Program-made: the position numbers and the translations under genes | The notes under the pieces: model-generated | What the model saw: only the letters and a program-made list of their open reading frames with translations | Databases searched by the model: none | What the model was told of the DNA's origin: nothing | Source: Bacillota bacterium | GTDB taxonomy: Bacteria; Bacillota; Sulfobacillia; JAJZYS01; JAJYTV01 | Length of the DNA: 64,000 bases | Assembly (NCBI GenBank): GCA_021793215.1 | Contig: JAJYTE010000001.1 | Location: 82,329-146,328, forward strand | Direction of reading: 5' to 3' | In this document: positions 32,052-41,798 of the stretch, in pieces | How positions within the stretch are numbered: the stretch's first letter is position 1 | Layout of the letters: the number at the start of each line of letters is the position of its first letter

Positions 32052-33332
32052 TCAGGCGGAGGGCGCGACTCGCCCGGCGCGGCGCGCGCGACCTGCGAGC
32101 AGCAGCGGAACGGCGAGCAGCGCGATCCCCCCGCCGCAGAACAGCATGCCCTGTAGGCCGAAGCCCGTCGCGAGCGCGGTGCCGAGCGCCGGCCCCGCGA
32201 ACCAGGAGACCTGCTGCGGCAGCAGCGAGAGGTTCATCACCGCCGCGCGTCGGTCCTCGGGGGCCGCGCGCGCCAAAAGTGCCATCAGGTTCGGCATGAT
32301 GCCGCCGCGGAAGAAGCCCTGCAGCACAGAGCTGAAGGCGAAGGCGGTAAGCGAAGGCACGGCCTGCAGGGCGAGGAAGACGCCGTTGCCCATGAGGCCC
32401 ACGAGCAGCGCGCGCCGAGCGCCGAGGCGGTCGCCGAGCCAGCCGAGCACCGGCGTACCGACGACCATCGCCGCGCCGCCCAGCGTCAGGACGAGACCCA
32501 CCATGTAGGCGGGCGGGCCCTGGAGGAGTGCCGGTACGCCGTGCAGCGCGACGCTGCGGATCCAAATTGCCATGAACGGCCCACCGACCGTGGCGCCGAG
32601 CGCGAACAGCAGATAGACGATGAACAGCCCGCGGACCGCCGGCAGCTGCAGGACGTCGCGCAGCGATTGTCGCGCGAGGCTTCCGAGAGTCGAGGTGCTG
32701 CGCGGGCGCGGCGCTTCGTGCAGGAACGCGAGCAGCAGGAGTGCGCTCAGGGCGCTGAGCGCGGCGTCGAGGTAGAACATCGCGCGCAGACCGAGCGCGG
32801 ACGCGACGAGACCGCCCAAGAGTGGGCCGGCCGCGACGCCGATCGCCGGTCCGCTGCTGGCCCAGGCGATCGCCATGCTGAGGCGCCTCTGCGGTGTCAC
32901 CTCCGCCTGCAGCGCCATCATCACGCCCGTGTTGCCGAACACGAGGCCGCTCAGGATGCGGGCGACGGCGAGGGTGTACGGCGAGTGGGCCCTCGCCGTC
33001 AGCGCGATCAGGACGACCTCGACGACGGCGCTTCGCAGGATGACCGCCTTGCGGCCGAAGCGCTCCGCGAGTGCACCCCAGAGCGGCAGAAGCGGTAAAC
33101 CGACGGCGCTGCCGAGCACGCCGAGGACGCCCGTCCAAGCCGTGACGGACGAGGCGGGGACGCCGATCGATCTTAGGTATAGCGGCGTGAACGCCTGGAA
33201 GTGGCCGAAGGCGAGCGACTCCGCGAGGCCCGTGAAGAGAAAGAGCACCGCCGAGACCCGCCAGTCGGTCGGGTGGCGCGGGCCAGAGCGCGTGCGAAAG
33301 CCCGCCCGGGATGTTTTGGGCAGCAACGTCAT
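32052..33332 (-). CDS. MFS transporter, multidrug-type
   Basis: About 426 residues and 12 predicted helices. The cytoplasmic loop 2-3 motif is 'PLWGALAERFGRKAVIL' and its mirror in the second half 'PVLGWLGDRLGARRALL'. 'ARILSGLVFGNTGVMMALQAEVTP' resembles motif C region of drug:H+ antiporters. The substrate is unknown. The ATG at 33332 has GGAG directly against it; the TTG two codons later is better spaced, so the start is uncertain by a few codons. Confidence 0.85.
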   Translation of the reverse strand: MTLLPKTSRAGFRTRSGPRHPTDWRVSAVLFLFTGLAESLAFGHFQAFTPLYLRSIGVPASSVTAWTGVLGVLGSAVGLPLLPLWGALAERFGRKAVILRSAVVEVVLIALTARAHSPYTLAVARILSGLVFGNTGVMMALQAEVTPQRRLSMAIAWASSGPAIGVAAGPLLGGLVASALGLRAMFYLDAALSALSALLLLAFLHEAPRPRSTSTLGSLARQSLRDVLQLPAVRGLFIVYLLFALGATVGGPFMAIWIRSVALHGVPALLQGPPAYMVGLVLTLGGAAMVVGTPVLGWLGDRLGARRALLVGLMGNGVFLALQAVPSLTAFAFSSVLQGFFRGGIMPNLMALLARAAPEDRRAAVMNLSLLPQQVSWFAGPALGTALATGFGLQGMLFCGGGIALLAVPLLLAGRARRAGRVAPSA

Positions 33333-33454
33333 CTCCAAATATGTCCGGTCGGGCGGGACCTTCGGTGCGGGCGCACACCGCACCTGCCCTGGGCGGCCAA
33401 GCTCGTCTTCGCGCGCGTCGGGACGTTGCTGCTGGTACGCGATCCTTGGGCTGG

Positions 33455-33508
33455 CATTCTGTTTCGTGATGGGCGACGGCAGAAATCAAGACGAACAGAA
33501 TGTACAAT
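33455..33508 (+). promoter_or_regulatory. acn promoter region with an inverted repeat
   Basis: CATTCTGTTTCG (33455-33466) and CGAACAGAATG (33492-33502) form a near-perfect inverted repeat; TACAAT (33503-33508) directly follows as a -10. No good -35 is present 16-18 bases upstream, so activation by a DNA-bound regulator is plausible. Confidence 0.5.
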
Positions 33509-33566
33509 GAGGGGTGATGCGGGCAGGTGCGTATCTCGGGGCCTGCCATGGGAGGAAGTGACAACA

Positions 33567-35876
33567 ATGTCCACGATTGATTCTACGCCGAAGTTGGTGG
33601 CCGGGGTCTACGAACGGCTGGAGGCCAACCTGAACGTCGTGCGCGAGCGACTCGACAACCGACCGATGAGCTTGGCTGAGAAGGTGCTGCTCGGCCACCT
33701 TGACGACCCGAAGACGCAGGACCTGAAGCCCGGAAAGAGTTACCTGCAGCTGCGTCCAGACCGTATCGCGATGCAGGACGCGACGGCCCAGATGGCCCTT
33801 CTACAGTTCGCGCACGCGGGCCGGAAGCAGTCCGCGGTGCCGACGACGGTGCACTGCGACCACCTGATCACTGCGCGTGTCGGCGCCACGCCCGACACGG
33901 AGAACGCCGTCATATCGAACCGCGAGGTGTACGATTTCCTGCGCTCCGCGTCGCAGAGGTACGGGCTCGGGTTCTGGGAGCCCGGCGCCGGCATCATCCA
34001 CCAGGTCGTGCTGGAGAAGTACGCCTTCCCGGGTGGACTGATGATCGGGACCGACTCGCACACGCCGAACGCGGGCGGCCTCGGCATGCTGGCGGTGGGG
34101 GTGGGCGGCGCCGACGCCGTCGACGTGATGGCCGGTCTGCCGTGGGAGGTGCTGTACCCGAAGCGAGTCGGCGTCAAGCTGACCGGCAGCATGAGCGGCT
34201 GGACATCGCCGAAGGACATCATCCTTGCGGTGCTCGGGAAGCTGACGGTCAAGGGCGGGACGAACAAGATCGTCGAGTACTTCGGCGAAGGCGCCCGGAC
34301 GATCAGCTGCACGGGCAAGGCGACGATCACGAACATGGGCGCGGAGCTCGGAGCGACTACGTCCGTGTTCCCGTTCGACCAGCGCATGGCGGCCTACCTG
34401 CGCGCCACGGGCCGCGCGGAGCAGGCGGACCTCGCGGAGCAGCACGCCGCCCTGCTGGCTGCGGACCCCGAGGTGGAGCGCGAACCGGAGAAGTACTTCG
34501 ACGAACTGATCGAGATCGACCTCAGCGAGCTTCGCCCGAACATCGTGGGTCCGCACACGCCGGACCTCCTGCGTACGACGGCCGAACTGGCCGACGAAGG
34601 GCGCAAGGGCACGTACCCGGTGAAGCTCTCGGCGGCGCTCATCGGGTCGTGCACGAACTCCTCGTACGAGGACTTGACGCGCGCCGCGGACATCGCGCGC
34701 CAGGCCGCCGCGCACGGCATGAAGATGCCGGTCCCGTTCCTCGTCACGCCGGGGTCCGAGCAGGTGCGGGAGACGGTCGAGCGGGACGGCCTGCTGGACG
34801 TATTCGCCGGCATCGGCGGCAACGTGCTCGCGAACGCCTGCGGACCGTGCATCGGCCAGTGGCAGCGCGACGAGGTGGTGCACGTCGACGGGACCGACGC
34901 CTCCGCGAAGGGGAGCGATAGGCCCCGCAACGCGATCATCACGTCCTACAACCGCAACTTCCCGGCGCGCAACGACACGAACCCGAACACGTTGGCGTTC
35001 ATCGCCAGTCCGGAGGTCGTCGTGGCCTACGGGCTCGCGGGTCGGATCGACTTTGATCCGACGACCGACGAGCTGCAGGCGCCGAACGGCGAGAAGTTCC
35101 GCCTCGACCCACCGAAGCAGGCGCTCGACATCCCGGCCGAGGGGTTCGTTCCGAGCCGCAAGGGCTACGTTGCTCCGGCCAATGATCCAGCGAAGGTGCA
35201 ACTGGTCGTCGCGCCCGACTCGGAGCGCCTGCAGCTGCTCGAGCCGTTCACTGCGTGGAACGGCAAGGACTACCTTGACCTGCCGCTTCTCTTCAAGGCG
35301 AAGGGCAAGTGCACGACGGACCACATCTCGCCGGCGGGCCCGTGGCTGCGTTTCCGCGGCCACCTCGACCACATCTCCGACAACATGTTCCTCGGCGCGA
35401 ACAACGCGTTCGTGGAGCAGGCCGGACACGGCATCTCCCAGCTGACGGGCAAAGAGGAGCAGCTCTCGAAGATCGCGCGCGACTACAAGGAGCACGGGCT
35501 TCGCTGGGTGGTCGTCGCGGACGAGAACTACGGGGAGGGCTCCAGCCGCGAGCACGCCGCGATGTCCCCGCGCTACCTCGGCTGCGCCGCCGTCATCGCG
35601 CGCAGCTTCGCCCGCATCCACGAGTCCAATCTAAAGAAGCAGGGCATTCTGCCCCTCGCGTTCGCGGATCCCGCGGACTGGGAGAAGGTTCGCCAGGGAG
35701 ACCGCGTGAGCGTGCTTGGACTCGCGGACCTCGCTCCCGGGGCAGAGGTGAAGGCGGTCTTCAAGCACGAGGACGGCACTCAGGACGAGGCGAAGCTTCG
35801 CCACAGCCTGAGCGAGGAGCAGATCGGCTGGTTCCACGCCGGCTCCGCGCTGAACCTGATCGCGAAGTCCGCCTGA
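33567..35876 (+). CDS. Aconitate hydratase (mitochondrial-type)
   Basis: 769 residues. The enzyme interconverts citrate and isocitrate through cis-aconitate. [4Fe-4S] ligands are in 'IGSCTNSSYEDL' and 'NACGPCIGQWQRD'; other signatures are 'VMIGTDSHTPNAGG'-type 'MIGTDSHTPNAGGLGM', 'NYGEGSSREHAAMSPRYLG' and 'KCTTDHISPAGPW'. The order of domains and the length fit the mitochondrial-type aconitase rather than the 900-residue AcnA or AcnB. ATG 33567 follows GGAGGAAGTGACAAC. It stands alone between its own promoter and terminator. Confidence 0.96.
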   Translation: MSTIDSTPKLVAGVYERLEANLNVVRERLDNRPMSLAEKVLLGHLDDPKTQDLKPGKSYLQLRPDRIAMQDATAQMALLQFAHAGRKQSAVPTTVHCDHLITARVGATPDTENAVISNREVYDFLRSASQRYGLGFWEPGAGIIHQVVLEKYAFPGGLMIGTDSHTPNAGGLGMLAVGVGGADAVDVMAGLPWEVLYPKRVGVKLTGSMSGWTSPKDIILAVLGKLTVKGGTNKIVEYFGEGARTISCTGKATITNMGAELGATTSVFPFDQRMAAYLRATGRAEQADLAEQHAALLAADPEVEREPEKYFDELIEIDLSELRPNIVGPHTPDLLRTTAELADEGRKGTYPVKLSAALIGSCTNSSYEDLTRAADIARQAAAHGMKMPVPFLVTPGSEQVRETVERDGLLDVFAGIGGNVLANACGPCIGQWQRDEVVHVDGTDASAKGSDRPRNAIITSYNRNFPARNDTNPNTLAFIASPEVVVAYGLAGRIDFDPTTDELQAPNGEKFRLDPPKQALDIPAEGFVPSRKGYVAPANDPAKVQLVVAPDSERLQLLEPFTAWNGKDYLDLPLLFKAKGKCTTDHISPAGPWLRFRGHLDHISDNMFLGANNAFVEQAGHGISQLTGKEEQLSKIARDYKEHGLRWVVVADENYGEGSSREHAAMSPRYLGCAAVIARSFARIHESNLKKQGILPLAFADPADWEKVRQGDRVSVLGLADLAPGAEVKAVFKHEDGTQDEAKLRHSLSEEQIGWFHAGSALNLIAKSA

Positions 35877-35886
35877 TCGGATCGAG

Positions 35887-35920
35887 GAAGGCGCTCCGCC
35901 CATCCGAGCGGAGCGCCTTC
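35887..35920 (+). terminator. Terminator of the aconitase gene
   Basis: Stem gaaggcgctccgc / gcggagcgccttc with an 8-base loop, 10 bases after the stop. Confidence 0.8.
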
Positions 35921-35983
35921 GACGTCAGGCGACAGGTCGCGACCTGCGCGATATGATGTTTTCATGTGCTACAGAGGTTCGAC

Positions 35984-36712
35984 GTGGTCGTGAGCGAATT
36001 CGCACCGCGGCGCGCGAGCGGATGGCGCCTGTTGCTCGTCGCCGTTCTGGCGTACGCCCTGGCGCAGGTCGCGGCCGGGCTCGTCCTCTACGCCTTCGCC
36101 GGCTTCCCGATCAGCGCGGCTTCTCTGCGTGCGAGCGTAGCGAGCATGCAGTCCGGCCACAGCATCGCCGTATCCTCCGCGGTGGGTGAGGTCGTCATGC
36201 CGCTCGTCGGGTGGCTGCTGCTGCGGCGCTTTCTGCGCGCGCGAGACATCCGACTGAGGGCGCCGCGCATGGCGGACATCACGGCCGGCGTCGGCCTGCT
36301 CCTGCTGACCGTTGTGCTGTCGGCGGTGTTCGGTGCGCTCCTGCACACGGGCGACGTCGCGTCCCAGGTCAGCGTCGCCGGCCACCTGCGTTCACTTTGG
36401 TGGGAAGCGCCGGCGATCGCCGTCTCCGCCGGAGTCGCCGAGGAGATCCTCTTCCGCGGCTACCTGCTCGAGGGGCTCTTGCGTGTCTTCCGGGGCCGCA
36501 CGTGGGTCGCCGTCCCCGTCAGCGCCCTCGCCTTCGCGCTCGCGCACCTCAGTTGGGGCATCTCTGCGCTGCAGTTCCTCTTCTACGTCGCGCTGGGAGT
36601 GCTGTTCGCCCTCTTCGTTCTGCGGCGGAGGAACCTATGGCCGGCGATCATCGCCCATGCGGCCTGGGACGGACTGGCCTTCCTGCTGCTGGCGACGCGC
36701 GCCGGCGGATGA
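35984..36712 (+). CDS. CPBP-family intramembrane metalloprotease
   Basis: About 242 residues with seven to eight membrane helices. The Rce1/CAAX-protease-like motifs are present in order: 'AGVAEEILFRGYLLEGLL' (Glu-Glu and Arg), 'ALAFALAHLSWG' (His) and 'IIAHAAWDGLAF' (His, Asp). Family members cut or modify membrane peptides, for instance in bacteriocin immunity. GTG 35984 with AGAGG 6 bases upstream is preferred over GTG 35966. It ends at a strong terminator. Confidence 0.85.
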   Translation: MVVSEFAPRRASGWRLLLVAVLAYALAQVAAGLVLYAFAGFPISAASLRASVASMQSGHSIAVSSAVGEVVMPLVGWLLLRRFLRARDIRLRAPRMADITAGVGLLLLTVVLSAVFGALLHTGDVASQVSVAGHLRSLWWEAPAIAVSAGVAEEILFRGYLLEGLLRVFRGRTWVAVPVSALAFALAHLSWGISALQFLFYVALGVLFALFVLRRRNLWPAIIAHAAWDGLAFLLLATRAGG

Positions 36713-36719
36713 CGCAGAT

Positions 36720-36747
36720 GGGCGCACCGCCGATCGGCGGTGCGCCC
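36720..36747. terminator. Bidirectional terminator
   Basis: Perfect self-complementary gggcgcaccgccga / tcggcggtgcgccc between the CPBP gene and the convergent HxlR gene. Confidence 0.8.
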
Positions 36748-36764
36748 GTCGTTACTAATGATGG

Positions 36765-37121
36765 CTAAGCTTCTGAGAGATACTGTTTATCGCACACCGC
36801 GCCGCAGCTCTCGGCGGGTCGCAGGTACTCCGTCGCCCACGCGTCGATCTCCTGGATGACGCGCTGCAGCGATTCGCCAGCCGGGGTCAGCCGGTAGAGC
36901 GTGCGTGGGGGCATCACCGACTGGACCTCCTTCGCCACGACGCCGATCTCTACGAGCCGGTCGAGGCGCTGCGCCAGGGTCGCAGGGTTGCAGCCGCCGA
37001 CGGAGCGTGAGAGGTCGTTGAAACCGCGCGGCTCCTCCAGGAGGCTCCGCACGATGTGCAGCACCCACTTCTCCTGCAGGAACTGGATCGCCTCGTGCAC
37101 CGGGCAGAACTCGTTCTCCAT
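36765..37121 (-). CDS. HxlR-family transcriptional regulator
   Basis: 118 residues, one winged helix. 'EKWVLHIVRSLLEEPRGFNDLSRSVGGCNPATLAQRLDRL' is the recognition region, followed by the wing 'VMPPRTLYRLTPAGESL'. C6 in 'MENEFCPVHEAI' is at the place used by redox-sensing members such as HypR; further cysteines are in 'VGGC' and 'ESCGAVC'. The ATG at 37121 follows AAAGGGAGG. It is divergent from the yceI gene, and a dyad in the shared promoter region probably is its operator. Confidence 0.9.
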   Translation of the reverse strand: MENEFCPVHEAIQFLQEKWVLHIVRSLLEEPRGFNDLSRSVGGCNPATLAQRLDRLVEIGVVAKEVQSVMPPRTLYRLTPAGESLQRVIQEIDAWATEYLRPAESCGAVCDKQYLSEA

Positions 37122-37144
37122 AGAGAAACCTCCCTTTAGTATAG

Positions 37145-37177
37145 TACTTGACATTTCAAAGCGATTCAAGTTACGAT
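37145..37177. promoter_or_regulatory. Divergent HxlR/YceI promoters with shared dyad
   Basis: Plus strand: TTGACA (37148-37153), 18 bases, TACGAT (37172-37177) for yceI. Minus strand: TTGAAT, 17 bases, TACTAT for hxlR. The arms GTACTTGA and TCAAGTTAC form an inverted repeat that covers the -35 of both promoters, a likely HxlR site. Confidence 0.65.
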
Positions 37178-37208
37178 GCGCCTGCAGACGCTGAAGGGGG
37201 TTTTCTGG

Positions 37209-37730
37209 TTGGAATGGATGATTGATAGCGCGCACACGCTGGTCAACTTCTCGATCCGACACATGGCGGTGACCACAGTGCGCGGCCGGTTCGACAACAT
37301 CACCGGCAAGGTCGACGTCGAGGGCGGCAAGATCGTCAGCGCCGAGATCGACATCCCGACGGGCAGCGTGAACACGAACCAGCCGGACCGCGACACGCAC
37401 CTCAAGTCGGGGGACTTCTTCGATGCAGAGAACCACCCGAACATGCATTTCAGCATGACCAAGCTCGAGCCGGTGGAGGGCGAGCAGTACCGCATGATCG
37501 GCGATCTGACGATCCGCGGTACGACGAAGCCGATCACGTTCGACGCGACGATCAGCGGCGCCTTCACAGACCCCTGGGGCAACGAGCGCATGGGCATCAG
37601 CCTGGAGGGAAAGCTCGAACGGTCCGCGTGGAACCTCACCTGGAACGTCGTCGTAGAAGCGGGCCGCCTGATGCTCAGCGACCAGGTCAAGCTCGAAGTT
37701 GACGCGGAGTTATTCCACTCGAAGAGCTGA
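37209..37730 (+). CDS. YceI-family polyisoprenoid-binding protein
   Basis: About 173 residues of the YceI lipocalin-like barrel: 'WMIDSAHTLVNFSIRHMAVTTVRGRF', 'DRDTHLKSGDFFDAENHPNMHF' and 'DLTIRGTTKPITFDA' are the family signatures. These barrels bind isoprenoid lipids. No signal peptide is seen, so it is probably cytoplasmic, as in many Gram-positive members. The start is TTG 37209 with GGGGG 8 bases upstream; the ATG at 37176 overlaps the -10 and is unlikely. It is divergent from the HxlR regulator. Confidence 0.9.
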   Translation: MEWMIDSAHTLVNFSIRHMAVTTVRGRFDNITGKVDVEGGKIVSAEIDIPTGSVNTNQPDRDTHLKSGDFFDAENHPNMHFSMTKLEPVEGEQYRMIGDLTIRGTTKPITFDATISGAFTDPWGNERMGISLEGKLERSAWNLTWNVVVEAGRLMLSDQVKLEVDAELFHSKS

Positions 37731-37745
37731 TCTACCTTCTGAGTA

Positions 37746-37775
37746 CGGCCGGGCACCCTCTGGGGTGCCCGGCCG
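37746..37775. terminator. Bidirectional terminator between yceI and leuS
   Basis: Perfect 13-bp stem cggccgggcaccc / gggtgcccggccg with a 4-base loop between convergent genes. Confidence 0.85.
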
Positions 37776-37784
37776 AGCGCATTC

Positions 37785-40211
37785 TCAGCGCGTGACGATG
37801 TTCAGCAGGCGGTCAGGAACGAAGACGTAGCGCGCAGTCTCGCCCGTCCCGACGTGGCGGGCGACTGCCTCGCTCTCGAGCGCCGCCCGCCGGACGACCT
37901 CCTCGGCCGACCCGGAGGGAACCTTCACGCGGTCGCGAAGCTTGCCGTCCACCTGGACGACGATCGTCGCTGTCTCCTCCTGGCAGAGGTCCGGGTCGTA
38001 CTGCGGCCACACTGCGGCGTGGACGGACCCGGCCTCGCCGAGCCCCTCCCAGAGTTCCTCCGCGATGTGGGGCGCGAGTGGCGCCAGGAGGAGCGTCATC
38101 GTCTTGAGGTCCTCACGCGCCACCTGCTGCTCTCGCTGCAAGAAGTTCAGCTGCTCCATGAGCGCCGCGAGGGCCGTGTTGTACTTGAGGCTCTCGATGT
38201 CCTCCGTGACGCGGCGGATCAGGCGGTGGCGCCGCCGCACGACCTCGTCCCGCGCGGTCGCCTCCGCGCCGGGGGCGTTCTCCCGCACCAAGTGGTACAA
38301 GCGGTGCAGGAAGCGGTGCACCCCCTCGATGCCATGGTCCGAGAAGTCGCCGCCCTCCTCGTAGGGGCCGGTGAACATCAGGTAGGCGCGCAGCGTGTCG
38401 GCGCCGTAGCGATCGAAGAACTCGTCCGGGTTCACCACGTTGCCGCGGCTCTTCGACATCTTCGCGCCGTTCCTGGTGATCACGCCATGCGCGCGGAAGT
38501 GCTCGAAGGGCTCCTCGAAGGAGAGGAAGCCGAGGTCATGCAGCGCCATGCAGATGAAGCGCGTGTACAGGAGGTGGAGCACCGCGTGCTCCTTGCCCCC
38601 GATGTACATCTCGACCGGCAGCCACTTCTGGGTACGGGCCGGTGAGAACGCGTGCAGGTTGTCGTCGCTCGAGGGGTAGCGCAGGAAGTACCAGGCGGAG
38701 TCGAGGAAGTTGTCGGAGACGTCGGTCTCGCGCCGCGCGGGCCCGCCGCAACGCGGGCAAGTCGTCTCGACGAACGACGCGATCGACGCGAGCGGCGACT
38801 CGCCGGTGCCCTTGGGGACGAAGTCGACGACTTCGGGCAGGAGGACCGGCAGATCCTCTTCCGGAACGGGCTCCGTGCCGCAGTTCGGGCAGTAGACGAT
38901 CGGGATCGGCGGGCCCCAGTAGCGCTGGCGCGAGATCAGCCAGTCGCGCAGGTGGTAGGTGGTGCGGCGGTGGCCAGCGCCGATCTCCTCCGCGCGAGCG
39001 ATCACGGCCTGCTTCGCCTTCTCGCTCGGCATGCCCGTGAACTCCTGCGAGTGGACCGCCGTGCCGTACTCCGTGAAGGCAACCTCGAGCTCTGGCAGGT
39101 CTTCACCTTCGAGGCCCGCAGGTGCGACTACCCGGACGATCGGCAGTCCATGTCGGGTCGCGAACGCGAAGTCGCGCTCGTCATGCCCCGGGACGGCCAT
39201 GATCGCGCCCGTGCCGTAGCCCCAGAGCACGTACTCCGCCACCCACACCGGGACGCGTTCACCGCTGAAGGGGTTCGTCGCGTAGCCGCCGGTGAAGACG
39301 CCGGACTTGTCTCCCGCCGCTGTCCGCTCCTCCGACTTGCGCTCCAGGGCGGCGCGGACGTACGCTTCCACTTCGGCCCTGCGGTCTTCCGCCGTCAGTT
39401 CGGTCACCAGCGGGTGCTCCGGGGCCAACACGAGGAAGGTCGCGCCGAACACGGTGTCCGGGCGCGTCGTGAAGACCGAGATCGATTCCTTCGGGTGCTC
39501 CTGCAGCGGGAAATGCAGCTCGGCGCCGTCGCTGCGGCCGATCCAGTTGCGCTGCGCCGTCTTGATCACCTCGGACCAGTCGAGCCCATCGAGGTTGTCG
39601 AGCAGGCGGTCGGCGTAGCGCGTGATGTTGAAGAACCACTGCTCGAGCTCCCGCTGCGTCACCTCGCTGTCACAGCGCTCACAGCGCCCGGAGATGACCT
39701 GCTCGTTCGCGAGCACGGTCTTGCAGGACGGGCACCAGTTCACCGGTGCCTTCTGCTTGTGGGCGAGACCGCCCTTGTAGAGCTGAAGGAAGATCCACTG
39801 CGTCCAGCGGTAGTACTCGGGATCTGTTGTTTCCACCGCGTGGCGCCAGGCGAAGCGCCCGCCGAGGCGATGCAGCTGCTCGCGGAAGTGCGCGACGTTC
39901 TGCGCGATCAGGGTCTTGGGGTGGATGCCCCGCTTGATCGCGAAGTTCTCGGAGTGGATGCCGAACGCATCGAACCCCATCGGTTCGAACACGTCGTGCC
40001 CGCGCATCGCCTGGAACCGGCCATGGATGTCGGCTCCCGTGAAGGCGTAGACGTTGCCGACGTGCAGCCCTTCCGCCGACGGGTACGGGAACATCATCAA
40101 GTTGTAGTAGGGATCCGACGCCCTGTCCAAGTCGAAGTCGTAGAGGCTTGACTCCTCCCAGCGCGCTCGCCACTTGCGCTCGACGCGTGCTGGGTCATAC
40201 TTCTGGTCCAT
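37785..40211 (-). CDS. leuS: Leucyl-tRNA synthetase
   Basis: 808 residues, usual for a bacterial LeuRS. The HIGH-like motif is 'YPSAEGLHVGNVYAF', the KMSKS motif is in 'NGAKMSKSRGNV', zinc cysteines are in 'NWCPSCKTVLANEQV' and 'CERC', and the CP1 editing domain lies between with 'TRPDTVFGATFLVLAPEHPL'. ATG 40211 has GAGGAGGAG upstream. Expression probably depends on uncharged tRNA-Leu through a T-box-like leader of about 200 bases. Confidence 0.97.
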   Translation of the reverse strand: MDQKYDPARVERKWRARWEESSLYDFDLDRASDPYYNLMMFPYPSAEGLHVGNVYAFTGADIHGRFQAMRGHDVFEPMGFDAFGIHSENFAIKRGIHPKTLIAQNVAHFREQLHRLGGRFAWRHAVETTDPEYYRWTQWIFLQLYKGGLAHKQKAPVNWCPSCKTVLANEQVISGRCERCDSEVTQRELEQWFFNITRYADRLLDNLDGLDWSEVIKTAQRNWIGRSDGAELHFPLQEHPKESISVFTTRPDTVFGATFLVLAPEHPLVTELTAEDRRAEVEAYVRAALERKSEERTAAGDKSGVFTGGYATNPFSGERVPVWVAEYVLWGYGTGAIMAVPGHDERDFAFATRHGLPIVRVVAPAGLEGEDLPELEVAFTEYGTAVHSQEFTGMPSEKAKQAVIARAEEIGAGHRRTTYHLRDWLISRQRYWGPPIPIVYCPNCGTEPVPEEDLPVLLPEVVDFVPKGTGESPLASIASFVETTCPRCGGPARRETDVSDNFLDSAWYFLRYPSSDDNLHAFSPARTQKWLPVEMYIGGKEHAVLHLLYTRFICMALHDLGFLSFEEPFEHFRAHGVITRNGAKMSKSRGNVVNPDEFFDRYGADTLRAYLMFTGPYEEGGDFSDHGIEGVHRFLHRLYHLVRENAPGAEATARDEVVRRRHRLIRRVTEDIESLKYNTALAALMEQLNFLQREQQVAREDLKTMTLLLAPLAPHIAEELWEGLGEAGSVHAAVWPQYDPDLCQEETATIVVQVDGKLRDRVKVPSGSAEEVVRRAALESEAVARHVGTGETARYVFVPDRLLNIVTR

Positions 40212-40422
40212 CGAACTCCTCCTCAGACCATCAGCGCCTTCCGCCTCCTCAGAGGCGAAAGGCGCGTCCGCGGTGCCGCTCCGCTGCGGGCGCAGAGCCC
40301 GCGCTCTTCACCGGTCCCTGTGCCGTGCAGGGAATCGGGAGAGGGGTAGGGGGCACCCGGGAGGCTGCCATGCGGCCGATCACCGCCCAGGTGCGCCGAT
40401 CCTCCACCGCCACCGACATATC
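40212..40422 (-). promoter_or_regulatory. T-box-like leader of leuS
   Basis: The untranslated leader contains GAGCGGCACCGCGG (core complement of 40269-40280), one change from the T-box antiterminator core RGGUGGYACCGCG. It is followed by a hairpin GCGCCTTTCGCCTC / GAGGCGGAAGGCGC (40234-40265) and then the leuS RBS. Upstream, another stem pairs GGCGCACCTGGG with CCCGGGTGCC. No U-run follows the hairpin, so control may act on translation. The specifier codon could not be assigned. Confidence 0.5.
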
Positions 40423-40428
40423 GACGCT

Positions 40429-40458
40429 ATTCTATGCCGTGGCCGATGGCGCGGTCAA
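40429..40458 (-). promoter_or_regulatory. Promoter of leuS
   Basis: Minus strand TTGACC, 18-base spacer, TAGAAT, giving a leader of about 210 bases. Confidence 0.7.
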
Positions 40459-40497
40459 GGAACCGCCTTGCGGCGGCCTCCTGAGGGGTATGCACGC

Positions 40498-41673
<1,176 letters not shown>

Positions 41674-41692
41674 GGGATCACTTCCATTCCTC

Positions 41693-41709
41693 ACAACTAG
41701 CCTCGTTGT
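41693..41709. promoter_or_regulatory. Inverted repeat in the gcdH/iclR intergenic region
   Basis: ACAAC-N7-GTTGT lies 20-36 bases before the dehydrogenase start and between the divergent genes. It is a candidate IclR operator; the repeat is short. Confidence 0.4.
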
Positions 41710-41798
41710 ACCACACAGAGATATGCGGAGTCCACCCAAGGTGCGAATCCGCTTGCCGAAGCCCATCGCGTATCGCACAATGAAACGGGAGGGATCGC

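Noticed and set aside
31126-33567. 813-residue minus-strand ORF
   Set aside because: It runs through the MFS gene in a wrong frame and through the promoter of usp; only its last part could possibly be coding.
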